The notes beneath the pieces are model-generated. The model worked only from the letters and a program-made list of their open reading frames with translations. It was not told the origin of the DNA and made no database searches. A stretch of DNA of 37,066 bases from positions 1-37,066 of the forward strand of contig UQYI01000023.1 in the NCBI GenBank assembly GCA_900545265.1, written 5' to 3'. Source of the stretch: an uncultured Eubacteriales bacterium. GTDB taxonomy: Bacteria > Bacillota > Clostridia > Christensenellales > CAG-138. The position numbers were made by a program, and so were the translations under genes. Below are positions 23,034 to 31,722 of the stretch, piece after piece (position 1 is the stretch's first letter; each line of letters starts with the position of its first letter).

Positions 23034-24122
23034 TTACACGTTGAAACGGAAGACCACCACGTCTCCGTCCCGCATGACATAGTCCTTGCCTTCGCTGCGG
23101 ATAAGGCCCTTTTCCTTGCAGGCATTCATGGAACCCTGCTCCACCAGATCCTGAAAGCTGACCACTTCCGCCCGGATAAAGCCCCGTTCAAAGTCCGTGT
23201 GGATCTTTCCCGCCGCCTGAGGCGCCTTGGTGCCCTTTTCAATAGTCCAGGCCCGGACTTCTTTTGGTCCGGCAGTCAAAAAGCTCATCAGGCCCAGCAG
23301 ATCATAGCAGGTTTTCACCAGCTTATCCAGACCGCTTTCTTCAATGCCCAGCTCCGTCAGATACTCCGCCTTCTCCTGAGGGGAAAGTTCGCTGATCTCT
23401 TCCTCAATGCGGGCGCAGATGGTCAGGCATCCGGCATTCTCCCCGGCGGCCAGCGCATACAGCCGTTTGACCAGAGGGTTTTCTTCGTTGCCTATATCAT
23501 CCTCGGCAATATTGGCCACATAGATCACCGGCTTGTCCGTAAGCAGAAACCAGCTTTTTATCTGCGCCTTTTCTTCTTCGTCCGCTTCAAAGGTACGCAC
23601 CGGCTTTCCGCTTTCCAGATGGGCATATACCCGCTTCATGAGCGCCAGTTCTCCCGCCAGCTTTTTATCGCTTTTGGCCAGACGAGCGCTTTTATCCATG
23701 CGTTTTTCCAGAGTTTCCATATCTGCAAAGATCAGCTCCAGATTGATGGTCTCCGCATCCCGCACGGGATCCACACTGCCGTCTACATGAATGACATTTT
23801 CATCCTCAAAGCAGCGCACCACATGGACCACTGCGTCCACCTCCCGGATATGGGAGAGAAACTTGTTTCCCAGGCCTTCGCCCTTGCTGGCGCCCCGAAC
23901 AAGACCCGCAATATCCACAAACTCAATGGTGGTGGGGGTATACTTCTCCGGATGGTACATTTCTGCCAGTACATCCAGCCGCTTATCCGGCACGCTGACC
24001 ACCCCTACGTTTGGCTCAATGGTGCAGAAAGGATAGTTTGCCGCCTGGGCACCCGCCTGCGTAATGGCGTTGAACAGAGTGCTCTTGCCCACGTTGGGCA
24101 GACCGATGACGCCCAGTTTCAT
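23034..24122 (-). CDS. ychF: redox-regulated ATPase YchF (Obg-like/OLA1)
   Basis: A 362-aa P-loop protein of the Obg-related YchF family, which prefers ATP and associates with ribosomes and redox stress. The P-loop is GLPNVGKST (7-15), switch I contains NYPFCTIEPNVGVV, the G3 region reads VDIAGLVRGASKGEGLG, and the NxxE motif that gives ATP specificity appears as NIAEDD. A C-terminal TGS domain (about 280-362; MRDGDVVVFRFNV at the end) completes it. Full length. Its ATG overlaps the stop of gltX (ATGA), so translation is coupled; it is the last gene of the operon. Confidence 0.95.
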   Translation of the reverse strand: MKLGVIGLPNVGKSTLFNAITQAGAQAANYPFCTIEPNVGVVSVPDKRLDVLAEMYHPEKYTPTTIEFVDIAGLVRGASKGEGLGNKFLSHIREVDAVVHVVRCFEDENVIHVDGSVDPVRDAETINLELIFADMETLEKRMDKSARLAKSDKKLAGELALMKRVYAHLESGKPVRTFEADEEEKAQIKSWFLLTDKPVIYVANIAEDDIGNEENPLVKRLYALAAGENAGCLTICARIEEEISELSPQEKAEYLTELGIEESGLDKLVKTCYDLLGLMSFLTAGPKEVRAWTIEKGTKAPQAAGKIHTDFERGFIRAEVVSFQDLVEQGSMNACKEKGLIRSEGKDYVMRDGDVVVFRFNV

Positions 24123-25564
24123 TGCAGCTTCTCCCTTCCCAGCTTCAGGCGGCGGAGCGCTTCCTCTTTGCCCAGCAGCGCAGCGATCTCCATGGCGCCG
24201 CCGGGAGTCACCTGCTTGCCGGCCAAAGCGATACGCACGGGCCAGAGCATGGTGCCGTTTTTAAGTCCCTTCTCCGCTGCCAGTCCCAGCAGGGTATCAT
24301 GCAGGGTCTGCACGTTCCAGTCAGACAAGGCTTCCAGCGCAGGGATGGCCATGTCCAGCACCTCTCTGGCTACTTCCGGATTGGTCTTGGATTTCTTGTT
24401 GGTAAACAGCTCGCAGTCATACTCCGGCAAAGCGGTCAAGAAGTCTACCATACCGGGAATCTCCCCGAAATACTGCACTCTGGCCTGCAGGATGGCAAAA
24501 AGCACGGAAGTATCCATATGCCCGATGCCCGCTTCCTCATAGAAAGGCATGGCATGAGCGGTAAACTCCGCCTCAGACAGTTTGCGGACATACTCCCCGT
24601 TCATCCACTGAAGCTTTTCGTTATCGAAGATGGCCGGGGATTTGGACAATCCCTTCAAAGAAAATGCCTCTACCAGTTCCGGCAGGGTAAAGAACTCCCG
24701 CTCGTCTCCGGGGTTCCATCCCAGAAGAGCCACATAGTTGAGAATGGCCTCTTTCAAGTATCCTTTGGCAATAAAGTCCTCATAGAAAGCGTCCCCATAC
24801 CGTTTGCTCAGCTTCCGGTGGGCGTCCTTCATGATGGGGGACAGATGGATATACACAGGCTTTTCCCAGCCGAAAGCCTCATACAGCAGGTTGTACTTGG
24901 GTGTGCTGGAAAGATACTCGTTTCCCCGCATGACATGAGTGATATGCTGGCTGTGGTCGTCGATAACGTTGGCAAAATTGTAGGTGGGCATGCCGTCCGC
25001 TTTGATGAGGATCATATCCTCCAGATCGGCACAGTCCACTTCAATATGGCCGTACAGCACATCGTCAAAAGAAGCGCTGCCAGTCTCGGGCACGTTCTGC
25101 CGGATCACATAAGGTTCTCCGGCCTCCACACGCTTAATGGCCTCCTCATAGGGGATGTCTGCACAATGCTTATCATATTTCCACACCTTGCCTTCGGCCT
25201 CCGCCTGAGCCTTGCGCTCTTCCAGCTCTTCTTTGGTGCAGAAGCAGTAATAGGCCCTCCCCTTCTTTACCAGCTCCTGGGCATAAGGCAGGTACATGTC
25301 CTTCCGCTCGGACTGCACATAGGGGCCGTAAGCGCCGCCGATATCCGGGCCCTCATCCCAGTCAAGCCCGATATCCTTCATGGTGCGGTAGATCACATCC
25401 ACTGCACCTTCTACATACCGGTTCTGATCCGTATCCTCAATGCGCAGAATGAATACGCCGTTGTTCTTTTTTGCCATGAGATAGGCATACAAGGCCGTGC
25501 GCAGCCCCCCCAAATGCAGATACCCGGTGGGGCTGGGGGCAAATCTGGTTCTGACGGTTTCCAT
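24119..25564 (-). CDS. gltX: glutamyl-tRNA synthetase
   Basis: A 481-aa class I aminoacyl-tRNA synthetase that charges tRNA-Glu. The HIGH-type motif lies in RFAPSPTGYLHLGG (7-20), the KMSKS-type motif is KLSKRYGD, and the fold's insert with HVMRGNEYLSSTPKYNLLYEAFGW is typical. Length is normal. Since a separate GlnRS gene lies 42 nt upstream in the same operon, the enzyme may be discriminating (Glu only), but the sequence does not prove this. The ATG has an AAAGGAG site. Confidence 0.96.
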   Translation of the reverse strand: METVRTRFAPSPTGYLHLGGLRTALYAYLMAKKNNGVFILRIEDTDQNRYVEGAVDVIYRTMKDIGLDWDEGPDIGGAYGPYVQSERKDMYLPYAQELVKKGRAYYCFCTKEELEERKAQAEAEGKVWKYDKHCADIPYEEAIKRVEAGEPYVIRQNVPETGSASFDDVLYGHIEVDCADLEDMILIKADGMPTYNFANVIDDHSQHITHVMRGNEYLSSTPKYNLLYEAFGWEKPVYIHLSPIMKDAHRKLSKRYGDAFYEDFIAKGYLKEAILNYVALLGWNPGDEREFFTLPELVEAFSLKGLSKSPAIFDNEKLQWMNGEYVRKLSEAEFTAHAMPFYEEAGIGHMDTSVLFAILQARVQYFGEIPGMVDFLTALPEYDCELFTNKKSKTNPEVAREVLDMAIPALEALSDWNVQTLHDTLLGLAAEKGLKNGTMLWPVRIALAGKQVTPGGAMEIAALLGKEEALRRLKLGREKLQ

Positions 25565-25606
25565 TTCTTTCTCCTTTTATCTGTCTGTAAAGGCTGTTTT
25601 TAAAAC

Positions 25607-27319
25607 TTACTTGACCTTGAAGGAATCTTTCAGCCCCACGGTGCGGTTGAACACCGGCTTGCAGGGAGCTGTATCCGTATCTGCGCAGTAATAACCCATG
25701 CGCAAAAACTGATACTTGGTGCCCGCCGGCGCCTGCGCTGCCGCCTTCTCCACATAACCGTGAAGGATGTGCAGGCTGTCAGCGTTGATGGTCTTGAGGA
25801 ACTCCCGGTCCTTGGCGCCGCCCACATATTCTTCTTCCCCCTCGGCCTCGGGTTCTTCAACGGGGGTCTCCGCTTCTGCGGAGAGCAGGGGCTCATAGTG
25901 CCGGAACTCCGCTTCTGCGGCATCCTCCCGGGAAAGCCAATGGATGGTGCCCTTCACCTTCCGCTGGCATTCTCCGGAACGGGTCTCCGGGTCATACGTA
26001 CAGTGGATCAACGTCACTTCCCCGTTTTCGTCCGTTTCATATCCCTCACACTTGACGATGTAGGCCCCTTTGAGCCGCACCTCTCCCTCAGGCTTGAGAC
26101 GGAAGAATTTTTTGGGAGGATCGGCCATGAAGTCGCTCTTTTCGATGAACAGTTCCTTTCCGAAATGCAGGGTGCGGGTGCCGGCTTCCTCGTTGCCGGG
26201 AAGATTTTCCAGCTCCACTTCCTCTGTTTTCCCTTCCGGCCAGTTATCGATGACCAGACGGACAGGCTCCGTCACCGCCATCATCCGGTGAGCGGAGGTA
26301 TTCAGGCTGTCCCGAACGCAGGCTTCCAGCAACGCCGTTTCCACCACGGAATCTGCCTTGGCCACGCCGATGCGGGAAAGAAAATCCCGTATGGCTTCGG
26401 CAGGATATCCCCGGCGGCGCATGGCGCACAGAGTAGGCATACGGGGATCGTCCCACCCGGAGACGATGCCTTCCTCCACCAGCATCCGGAGTTTGCGCTT
26501 GCTCATGACGGTATTGGTCAAATTCAGCCGGGCAAACTCGATCTGCCGGGGTTTATGGGCAAACTCGCACTGCTCCACTACCCAATTGTACAGGGGCCGG
26601 TGGATCTCATACTCCAGGCTGCACAGACTGTGAGTCACGCCCTCCAGCGCATCCTGAATGGGATGGGCAAAATCATACATGGGGTAGATGCACCACTTAT
26701 CCCCGGTCTGATGATGGCGCACATGGAGAATACGATACAGCGCCGGATCCCGCAGATTGATGTTGGGCGAAGCCATGTCTATCTTGGCCCGAAGGGTATG
26801 GGACCCATCGGGAAATTCTCCGTTCTTCATCCGGGCAAAGAGCTCCAGATTCTCCTCCACGGAGCGATCCCGCCAGGGGCTGTTCTTTCCGGGCTGGGTC
26901 AGGGTGCCCCGATAGGCTTTCATTTCTTCTTTTGAGAGGTCATCCACATAAGCCACGCCCTTTTTAATGAGCTTGACCGCCAGTTCATAACACTGATCGA
27001 AATAGCTGGAACCGAAATTCAGCTGATCCCACTGGAAGCCAAGCCAGCGAATGTCTTCTTCTATGGCATCTACAAACTCCGTATCCTCCTTGGTGGGGTT
27101 TGTATCGTCATACCGGAGGTTGCAGCTGCCGCCGTACTCCTGCGCCATGGTAAAGTCAATGGTCAGAGCCTTGGCGTGGCCGATATGCAGATAGCCATTG
27201 GGTTCCGGAGGAAAACGGGTCTTGACCACGGGCTCCGTCTGCGGATCCTCCCGGCGCATGCGGGCCAGATCCTCTTCAATAGCTTCCTCAATAAAATTTC
27301 TGGTGCGTACCTCTTCCAT
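25607..27319 (-). CDS. glnS: glutaminyl-tRNA synthetase
   Basis: A 570-aa class I synthetase that attaches Gln to tRNA-Gln directly. TRFPPEPNGYLHIGHAKAL (34-52) carries HIGH at 45-48, the second site motif is VMSKRKL, and the C-terminal half is the GlnRS beta-barrel anticodon domain. A Glu-rich insert (EEPEAEGEEEYVGG) lies in that domain. GlnRS is patchy among Firmicutes, which often use the GatCAB route, so ancestral transfer is likely (family knowledge). It heads the operon glnS-gltX-ychF, with an AAAGGAG site and its own promoter. Confidence 0.96.
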   Translation of the reverse strand: MEEVRTRNFIEEAIEEDLARMRREDPQTEPVVKTRFPPEPNGYLHIGHAKALTIDFTMAQEYGGSCNLRYDDTNPTKEDTEFVDAIEEDIRWLGFQWDQLNFGSSYFDQCYELAVKLIKKGVAYVDDLSKEEMKAYRGTLTQPGKNSPWRDRSVEENLELFARMKNGEFPDGSHTLRAKIDMASPNINLRDPALYRILHVRHHQTGDKWCIYPMYDFAHPIQDALEGVTHSLCSLEYEIHRPLYNWVVEQCEFAHKPRQIEFARLNLTNTVMSKRKLRMLVEEGIVSGWDDPRMPTLCAMRRRGYPAEAIRDFLSRIGVAKADSVVETALLEACVRDSLNTSAHRMMAVTEPVRLVIDNWPEGKTEEVELENLPGNEEAGTRTLHFGKELFIEKSDFMADPPKKFFRLKPEGEVRLKGAYIVKCEGYETDENGEVTLIHCTYDPETRSGECQRKVKGTIHWLSREDAAEAEFRHYEPLLSAEAETPVEEPEAEGEEEYVGGAKDREFLKTINADSLHILHGYVEKAAAQAPAGTKYQFLRMGYYCADTDTAPCKPVFNRTVGLKDSFKVK

Positions 27320-27354
27320 ATACAGCAGCTCCTTTATTTACATCTGAATAAATC

Positions 27355-27384
27355 AGTATATACTACTTTTTCTTCTCTTGGCAA
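27355..27384 (-). promoter_or_regulatory. predicted promoter of glnS-gltX-ychF
   Basis: Leftward -35 TTGCCA (27384-27379), 18 bp, -10 TATACT (27360-27355), 36 nt before the glnS start and just after the DUF554 gene. Confidence 0.65.
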
Positions 27385-27398
27385 TACTTTGCCTTGTT

Positions 27399-28070
27399 TT
27401 ACAGTATCCAATACAGGATCAGGGGCATAAAAACCGCCGGTACATACTCCATGACCCTGAATTTGCCCAGTCCCATCATGTTAAAGGCAATAGGCACCAG
27501 CAGCAGGGAACCCACGGCCCCCATGGCTCCTGCCGCCTGCGCAAAGAAAGCGGAGAAGAATACACCCAGCAGGGTGAACAGCCCCTGATACGCCAGCAGC
27601 GCCCCTGCCGAAAGAAGCACCCCCGCTCCCATGGCAGAAGCCAGAAAGCAGGCGGAGATCCCATCCAGAAACGCCTTGGTGAACAGTATGCTGTGATCTC
27701 CCGTCAATCCGTCTGTCAGAGCGCCGGTAATACCCATGGCCCCCACACAGAACAGCAGGGTGGCCGTTACCATACCGTCCTTCCATTCCCCCTTGCCCAG
27801 TCTGCCCGTCAGCTTTTGAGCCAGAGCGCCCACCCTGTCATCCAGTTTCAGCGCCGTGCCCACGGCAGTGCCTATGGCCAGAGAGACAATGGTCACCAGG
27901 GGCTTTTCCATGTCCCAGGCTCCGGAAATCCCAAGATACAGCACCGCCAGCCCCAGCGCCTTCATCACCGCATCGGAGACCCGCTGGGGGATGCCCTTTT
28001 TCAGCAGCAGCCCCAGCCCGCCTCCCAGCAGCACGGCCCCGGCGTTTACCAGCGTACCAAGGCCCCGCAT
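27399..28070 (-). CDS. DUF554 family membrane protein
   Basis: A 223-aa integral membrane protein of the DUF554 (YdfK/YqgA-like) family with about six or seven hydrophobic segments, Gly/Ala-rich (GTLVNAGAVLLGGGLGLLL at the start, NMMGLGKFRVMEYVPAVFMPLIL at the end). The family's function is unknown; some members are suggested transporters. Its ATG lies 1 nt after the ileS stop (TAA-T-ATG), so it is translationally coupled to ileS and would be under the same isoleucine T-box. The order itself does not explain the link. Confidence 0.85.
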   Translation of the reverse strand: MRGLGTLVNAGAVLLGGGLGLLLKKGIPQRVSDAVMKALGLAVLYLGISGAWDMEKPLVTIVSLAIGTAVGTALKLDDRVGALAQKLTGRLGKGEWKDGMVTATLLFCVGAMGITGALTDGLTGDHSILFTKAFLDGISACFLASAMGAGVLLSAGALLAYQGLFTLLGVFFSAFFAQAAGAMGAVGSLLLVPIAFNMMGLGKFRVMEYVPAVFMPLILYWIL

Positions 28071-28071
28071 A

Positions 28072-31000
28072 TTATCTCTTTTCCACGGAAAGCGTTACCG
28101 TCTCTCCGTTGATGTTCCATTCCTTCTCATAGCCGGAAAGGCCCTCTTCCACCGCATCCGCCAGGGTATCCGCCCCAATGGCCGCGCTGTTGGCCGCCAG
28201 AATGGCTGCCAGCTTCCCGCCGCCGGCATAGCCTATGCGGATATGGTCGGCCACTTCAAAGCCTGCTTCCTTACGCATGGTCTGCAGTTTACTGGTGAGC
28301 TCTCTTACCAACCCTTCTTCGATAAGTGCGGGGGTCAGATTGGTATCCAGCACCACGGTAAGGCCGTTGTCTGCAGCAGAGACCAGCCCGGCCTTCTGCA
28401 CGGAGGAAACCAGCACGTCCTCCTCCGTCAGTTCTACGGTGCTTCCCTGGGCTTCAAAAGCATACCGCCCTTCCGCCTTCAGGGCGCTGACGATCCGGTC
28501 TCCGGCTCCCTCTTCGTTCATATGGCTGCGGATAGCGCCCAGAAGCTTGCCATACTTGGGGCCCAAAGTCCGGAGCTGAGGCTTGACGCTGTAGCTGATA
28601 AAGCCGGAAGCGTCCTCCACAAAGCGTACCTCCTTCACATTAAGCTCTTCGGCAATAATGGCTTTGTAGCCCTCGGGCAGGGGAGCTCCCTGCACATACA
28701 TGGCGGCCAGAGGCTGACGGATCTTCATGGCCGCCTCGTTTCTGGCACTGCGGCCCAAAGTAACGATGGCCAACGCCTTTTCCATATCCTCTTCCAGTTC
28801 CTTATCCACAAAGGAGTCATCGGCTGCGGGGAAGCTGCAAAGATGGACGCTTTCGGGCGCATCCTTTTCCACCCGGCGGACGATATTCTGGTAGATCTCC
28901 TCGCTCATAAAGGGCACAAAGGGAGCAGACAGCAGCGCCAGATTCTTCAGCACCGTATACAGGGTCATGTAGGCCGCTTCCTTATCGTCAGTCATTTCAC
29001 TGCCCCAGTACCGATCCCTGCACCGGCGTACATACCAGTTGGAAAGCTCCTCGACAAAGGCCTGCAGTTCCCGCCCGGCTTCGGTGATCTTCAAAGCGTC
29101 CAGATCCTCATCCACCGTATGGATCAGTGTCATGAGCCGGGAGAGCACCCAACGGTCCATAAAGGAGAGATTCTCTTTCTTCAGGCTGTGTGCGGAAGGA
29201 TCAAACCCGTCGATATCCGCATACAGTACATAAAAGGCGTATGTATTCCACAGAGTGCCCATGAACTTCCGCTGAAGTTCGGAGACCGCATCCCCGGAGA
29301 AACGGCTGGGCAGCCAGGGCATGGAAGCGGTATAGAAGTACCAGCGCACGGCATCGGCCCCCTGATGAGTAAGCACTTCGGCAGGGCTGACCACATTGCC
29401 CAGATGCTTGCTCATCTTTTTGCCGTTCTTATCGCACACCAGCCCCAGCACCAGACAGTTCTTAAAGGGCGCCCGGTCAAAGAGCAGGGTGGAAATGGCC
29501 AGCAGGGTGTAGAACCAGCCTCGTGTCTGATCCACGGCCTCGCTCATGAAGTCTGCGGGGTACCGACGCTCAAAGAGCTCCTTGTTTTCAAAGGGATAGT
29601 GCCATTGGGCAAAAGGCATGGAGCCGGAATCGAACCAGCAGTCCATGACCACGCTCTCCCGCTTCATCTGTCCGCCGCACTGAGGGCAGACAACATGGAT
29701 ATTGTCGATATAGGGCTTATGGAGTTCCAGATCCTCCGGACAATCCGGAGACATGGACTTCAGCTCTGCCCGGCTGCCCATTACATGGACATGACCGCAG
29801 TCCTGACAGATCCACACGGGGAAGGGCGTACCCCAGTAACGTTCCCGGGTAACAGCCCAGTCGATAACATTCTCCAGGAAGTTGCCCATGCGGCCGGTGC
29901 CGATGGTCTCCGGGATCCAGCGGACGCTGCGGTTAAAGGCCAAAAGCTTGTCTTTAACAGCGGTCATCTTGATGAACCATTCCTCCCGGGCATAATAGAT
30001 CAAAGGCGTATCGCAGCGCCAGCAGAAGGGATAGCTGTGTTCAAAAGCCGGGGCGGAAAAGAGCTTGTTCTGTTCCTGAAGGGATTTCAATACGGGCTTA
30101 TCGGCTTCCTTGACGAACAGACCGTCAAAGGGAGTGCCGCCGCACAGATGCCCGCTGGTGTTTACCAGCTGCAGGAAGGGGAGTTCCCATTCCCGGCCTA
30201 CCCGGTTGTCGTCTTCGCCGAAAGCCGGGGCAATATGCACCACGCCGGTGCCCTCGCCCAAAGTAACGTAGTCATCGGCTACCACCCGGTACCCCTGCTT
30301 CTTGCCGAACTGGGCGGACATATCGAACAGAGGCTCATATTCCATACCCACCAGCTTCTCTCCGGGGAAGCTTTCCAAAATCTCCGCGTCCTCACCCAAT
30401 ACGCTCTGTACCAGTGCCTGCGCCAGGATATAGACCTGCTCCTCCTTCCTGGCCCGCACATAGGTCTCATGGGCGTTGACACACAAAGCCACGTTGCTGG
30501 GCAAGGTCCAGGGAGTGGTGGTCCAGGCCAGGATGCACTCCCCGCTGCCGTCCTTCAAAAAGAACTTCGCAATGGCAGAGGTCTCCTTTACGTCCTTATA
30601 ACCCTGAGCCACCTCATGGCTGGAAAGAGCGGTGCCGCAGCGGGGGCAGTAGGGAACGATCTTGTAGCCCTTATACAGCAGGCCTTTATCGTAAATGGTC
30701 TTCAGTGCCCACCATTCGGATTCGATATAATCATCGTGATAGGTGACGTAGGGATGCTCCATGTCTACCCAGTAGCCCACCTCATCGCTCATTTCCCGCC
30801 ACTGGTTCTCATACTTCCAGACGGATTTTTTGCACTCTTTGATAAAGGGCTCCACGCCGTAATGCTCGATCTGTTCCTTGCCGTCCAGACCCAGAGATTT
30901 TTCCACCTCCAGCTCCACAGGCAGGCCGTGGGTATCCCAACCGGCCTTACGCAGCACATCGTATCCTTTCATGGTGCGGTACCGGGGGATGATATCCTTG

Positions 31001-31191
31001 ATGCTCCGGGTGAGCACATGGCCGATATGAGGCTTGCCGTTAGCCGTGGGGGGACCGTCAAAAAAAGTATAGGCGGGGGCGCCTTTGCGCAGCTCCACGC
31101 TCTTTTCAAAGATGCGGTTCTCCTTCCAGAAGGCCAGCACCTTCTGTTCCCGTTCCACAAATTTCAGATCCGTTGAAACTTTGTCGTACAT
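28072..31191 (-). CDS. ileS: isoleucyl-tRNA synthetase
   Basis: A 1039-aa class I synthetase that charges tRNA-Ile. The HIGH motif is at 55-58 (PPTANGKPHIGH), the KMSKS-type motif reads KKMSKHLGN near residue 592, and a CPQC zinc-type knuckle lies in the middle. The length, the KMSKH variant and the lack of a C-terminal zinc ribbon fit the long eukaryote-like IleRS2 form, which is generally tolerant of mupirocin; tolerance here is inference. The ATG has a GGAGG site and is preceded by a T-box leader with an isoleucine specifier. The gene is followed by the coupled DUF554 gene. Confidence 0.97.
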   Translation of the reverse strand: MYDKVSTDLKFVEREQKVLAFWKENRIFEKSVELRKGAPAYTFFDGPPTANGKPHIGHVLTRSIKDIIPRYRTMKGYDVLRKAGWDTHGLPVELEVEKSLGLDGKEQIEHYGVEPFIKECKKSVWKYENQWREMSDEVGYWVDMEHPYVTYHDDYIESEWWALKTIYDKGLLYKGYKIVPYCPRCGTALSSHEVAQGYKDVKETSAIAKFFLKDGSGECILAWTTTPWTLPSNVALCVNAHETYVRARKEEQVYILAQALVQSVLGEDAEILESFPGEKLVGMEYEPLFDMSAQFGKKQGYRVVADDYVTLGEGTGVVHIAPAFGEDDNRVGREWELPFLQLVNTSGHLCGGTPFDGLFVKEADKPVLKSLQEQNKLFSAPAFEHSYPFCWRCDTPLIYYAREEWFIKMTAVKDKLLAFNRSVRWIPETIGTGRMGNFLENVIDWAVTRERYWGTPFPVWICQDCGHVHVMGSRAELKSMSPDCPEDLELHKPYIDNIHVVCPQCGGQMKRESVVMDCWFDSGSMPFAQWHYPFENKELFERRYPADFMSEAVDQTRGWFYTLLAISTLLFDRAPFKNCLVLGLVCDKNGKKMSKHLGNVVSPAEVLTHQGADAVRWYFYTASMPWLPSRFSGDAVSELQRKFMGTLWNTYAFYVLYADIDGFDPSAHSLKKENLSFMDRWVLSRLMTLIHTVDEDLDALKITEAGRELQAFVEELSNWYVRRCRDRYWGSEMTDDKEAAYMTLYTVLKNLALLSAPFVPFMSEEIYQNIVRRVEKDAPESVHLCSFPAADDSFVDKELEEDMEKALAIVTLGRSARNEAAMKIRQPLAAMYVQGAPLPEGYKAIIAEELNVKEVRFVEDASGFISYSVKPQLRTLGPKYGKLLGAIRSHMNEEGAGDRIVSALKAEGRYAFEAQGSTVELTEEDVLVSSVQKAGLVSAADNGLTVVLDTNLTPALIEEGLVRELTSKLQTMRKEAGFEVADHIRIGYAGGGKLAAILAANSAAIGADTLADAVEEGLSGYEKEWNINGETVTLSVEKR

Positions 31192-31219
31192 TGTTTTCCT
31201 CCGTATGCATGCATAAATG

Positions 31220-31468
31220 AAAATAAAAAGCCTTCCGCCCCTTCTACGGGACGAAAGGCAGACTTCCGCGGTACCACCCGAATTGCCGGGGTATCCCGGC
31301 CTCTCCTGTGCGAACCTGTAACGGGGCTCAAACGGGCGGGCTTACCCGGGTAAATACCTTTGGGCCCGCCGCTCACGGGGGATACGTGGCGCTCTTCCCT
31401 GCCTCCTTTCACCGACCGGAGGCTCTCTGCCAGGGAGATAAGCGTACCGCCTGTCCCGCTCCACGTTT
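31220..31468 (-). promoter_or_regulatory. isoleucine T-box riboswitch
   Basis: An uncharged tRNA-sensing leader of about 250 nt before ileS. Stem I shows the AGAGAG bulge and GGTGAAAG loop motifs (31428-31401). The specifier is ATC (31383-31381), an isoleucine codon, followed by CCCCGTGAGC. The antiterminator T-box sequence GGGTGGTACCGCG is at 31279-31267. The competing terminator is a 12-bp stem (31259-31248 with 31241-31230, two G-U pairs) before a T-rich tract. Shortage of charged tRNA-Ile should allow read-through into ileS and DUF554. Confidence 0.95.
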
Positions 31469-31474
31469 GGCCAT

Positions 31475-31503
31475 AGTATATCCGAAAAAATGCGTTTTGT
31501 AAA
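31475..31503 (-). promoter_or_regulatory. promoter of the T-box - ileS operon
   Basis: Leftward -35 TTTACA (31503-31498), 17 bp, -10 TATACT (31480-31475), just upstream of the T-box leader. Confidence 0.75.
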
Positions 31504-31597
31504 TGGTTTTATTTACTTTCTCACGGCTCATGCATGACCGCCGGCGCCCCTGTCCGTATACCGGAATGTTTTTTGGGAAGATGCCTTTCCGGCATGC

Positions 31598-31624
31598 AAA
31601 AAGGCTCCCCGCGAAGGGAGAGCC
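31598..31624 (-). terminator. intrinsic terminator of the amidase-like gene
   Basis: An 8-bp stem (31624-31617 with 31610-31603, one G-U pair), then TTTTTG on the - strand; it ends the amidase-like transcript before the ileS promoter. The stretch 31625-31722 up to the stop codon shows nothing else. Confidence 0.8.
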
Positions 31625-31722
31625 CTGTAAATTCTGTTTCCGCTGCGCTTTGCGCCCGGGGAACGCCCTGTATCCTCCTGATTCCAGGGCATTTGTTCCC
31701 TTTCGCCGGGATTCGCCGGATT

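Noticed and set aside
27856..31176. A rightward open frame of about 1100 codons.
   Set aside because: It is antisense to ileS, DUF554 and their motifs; no ribosome site or recognisable domain.
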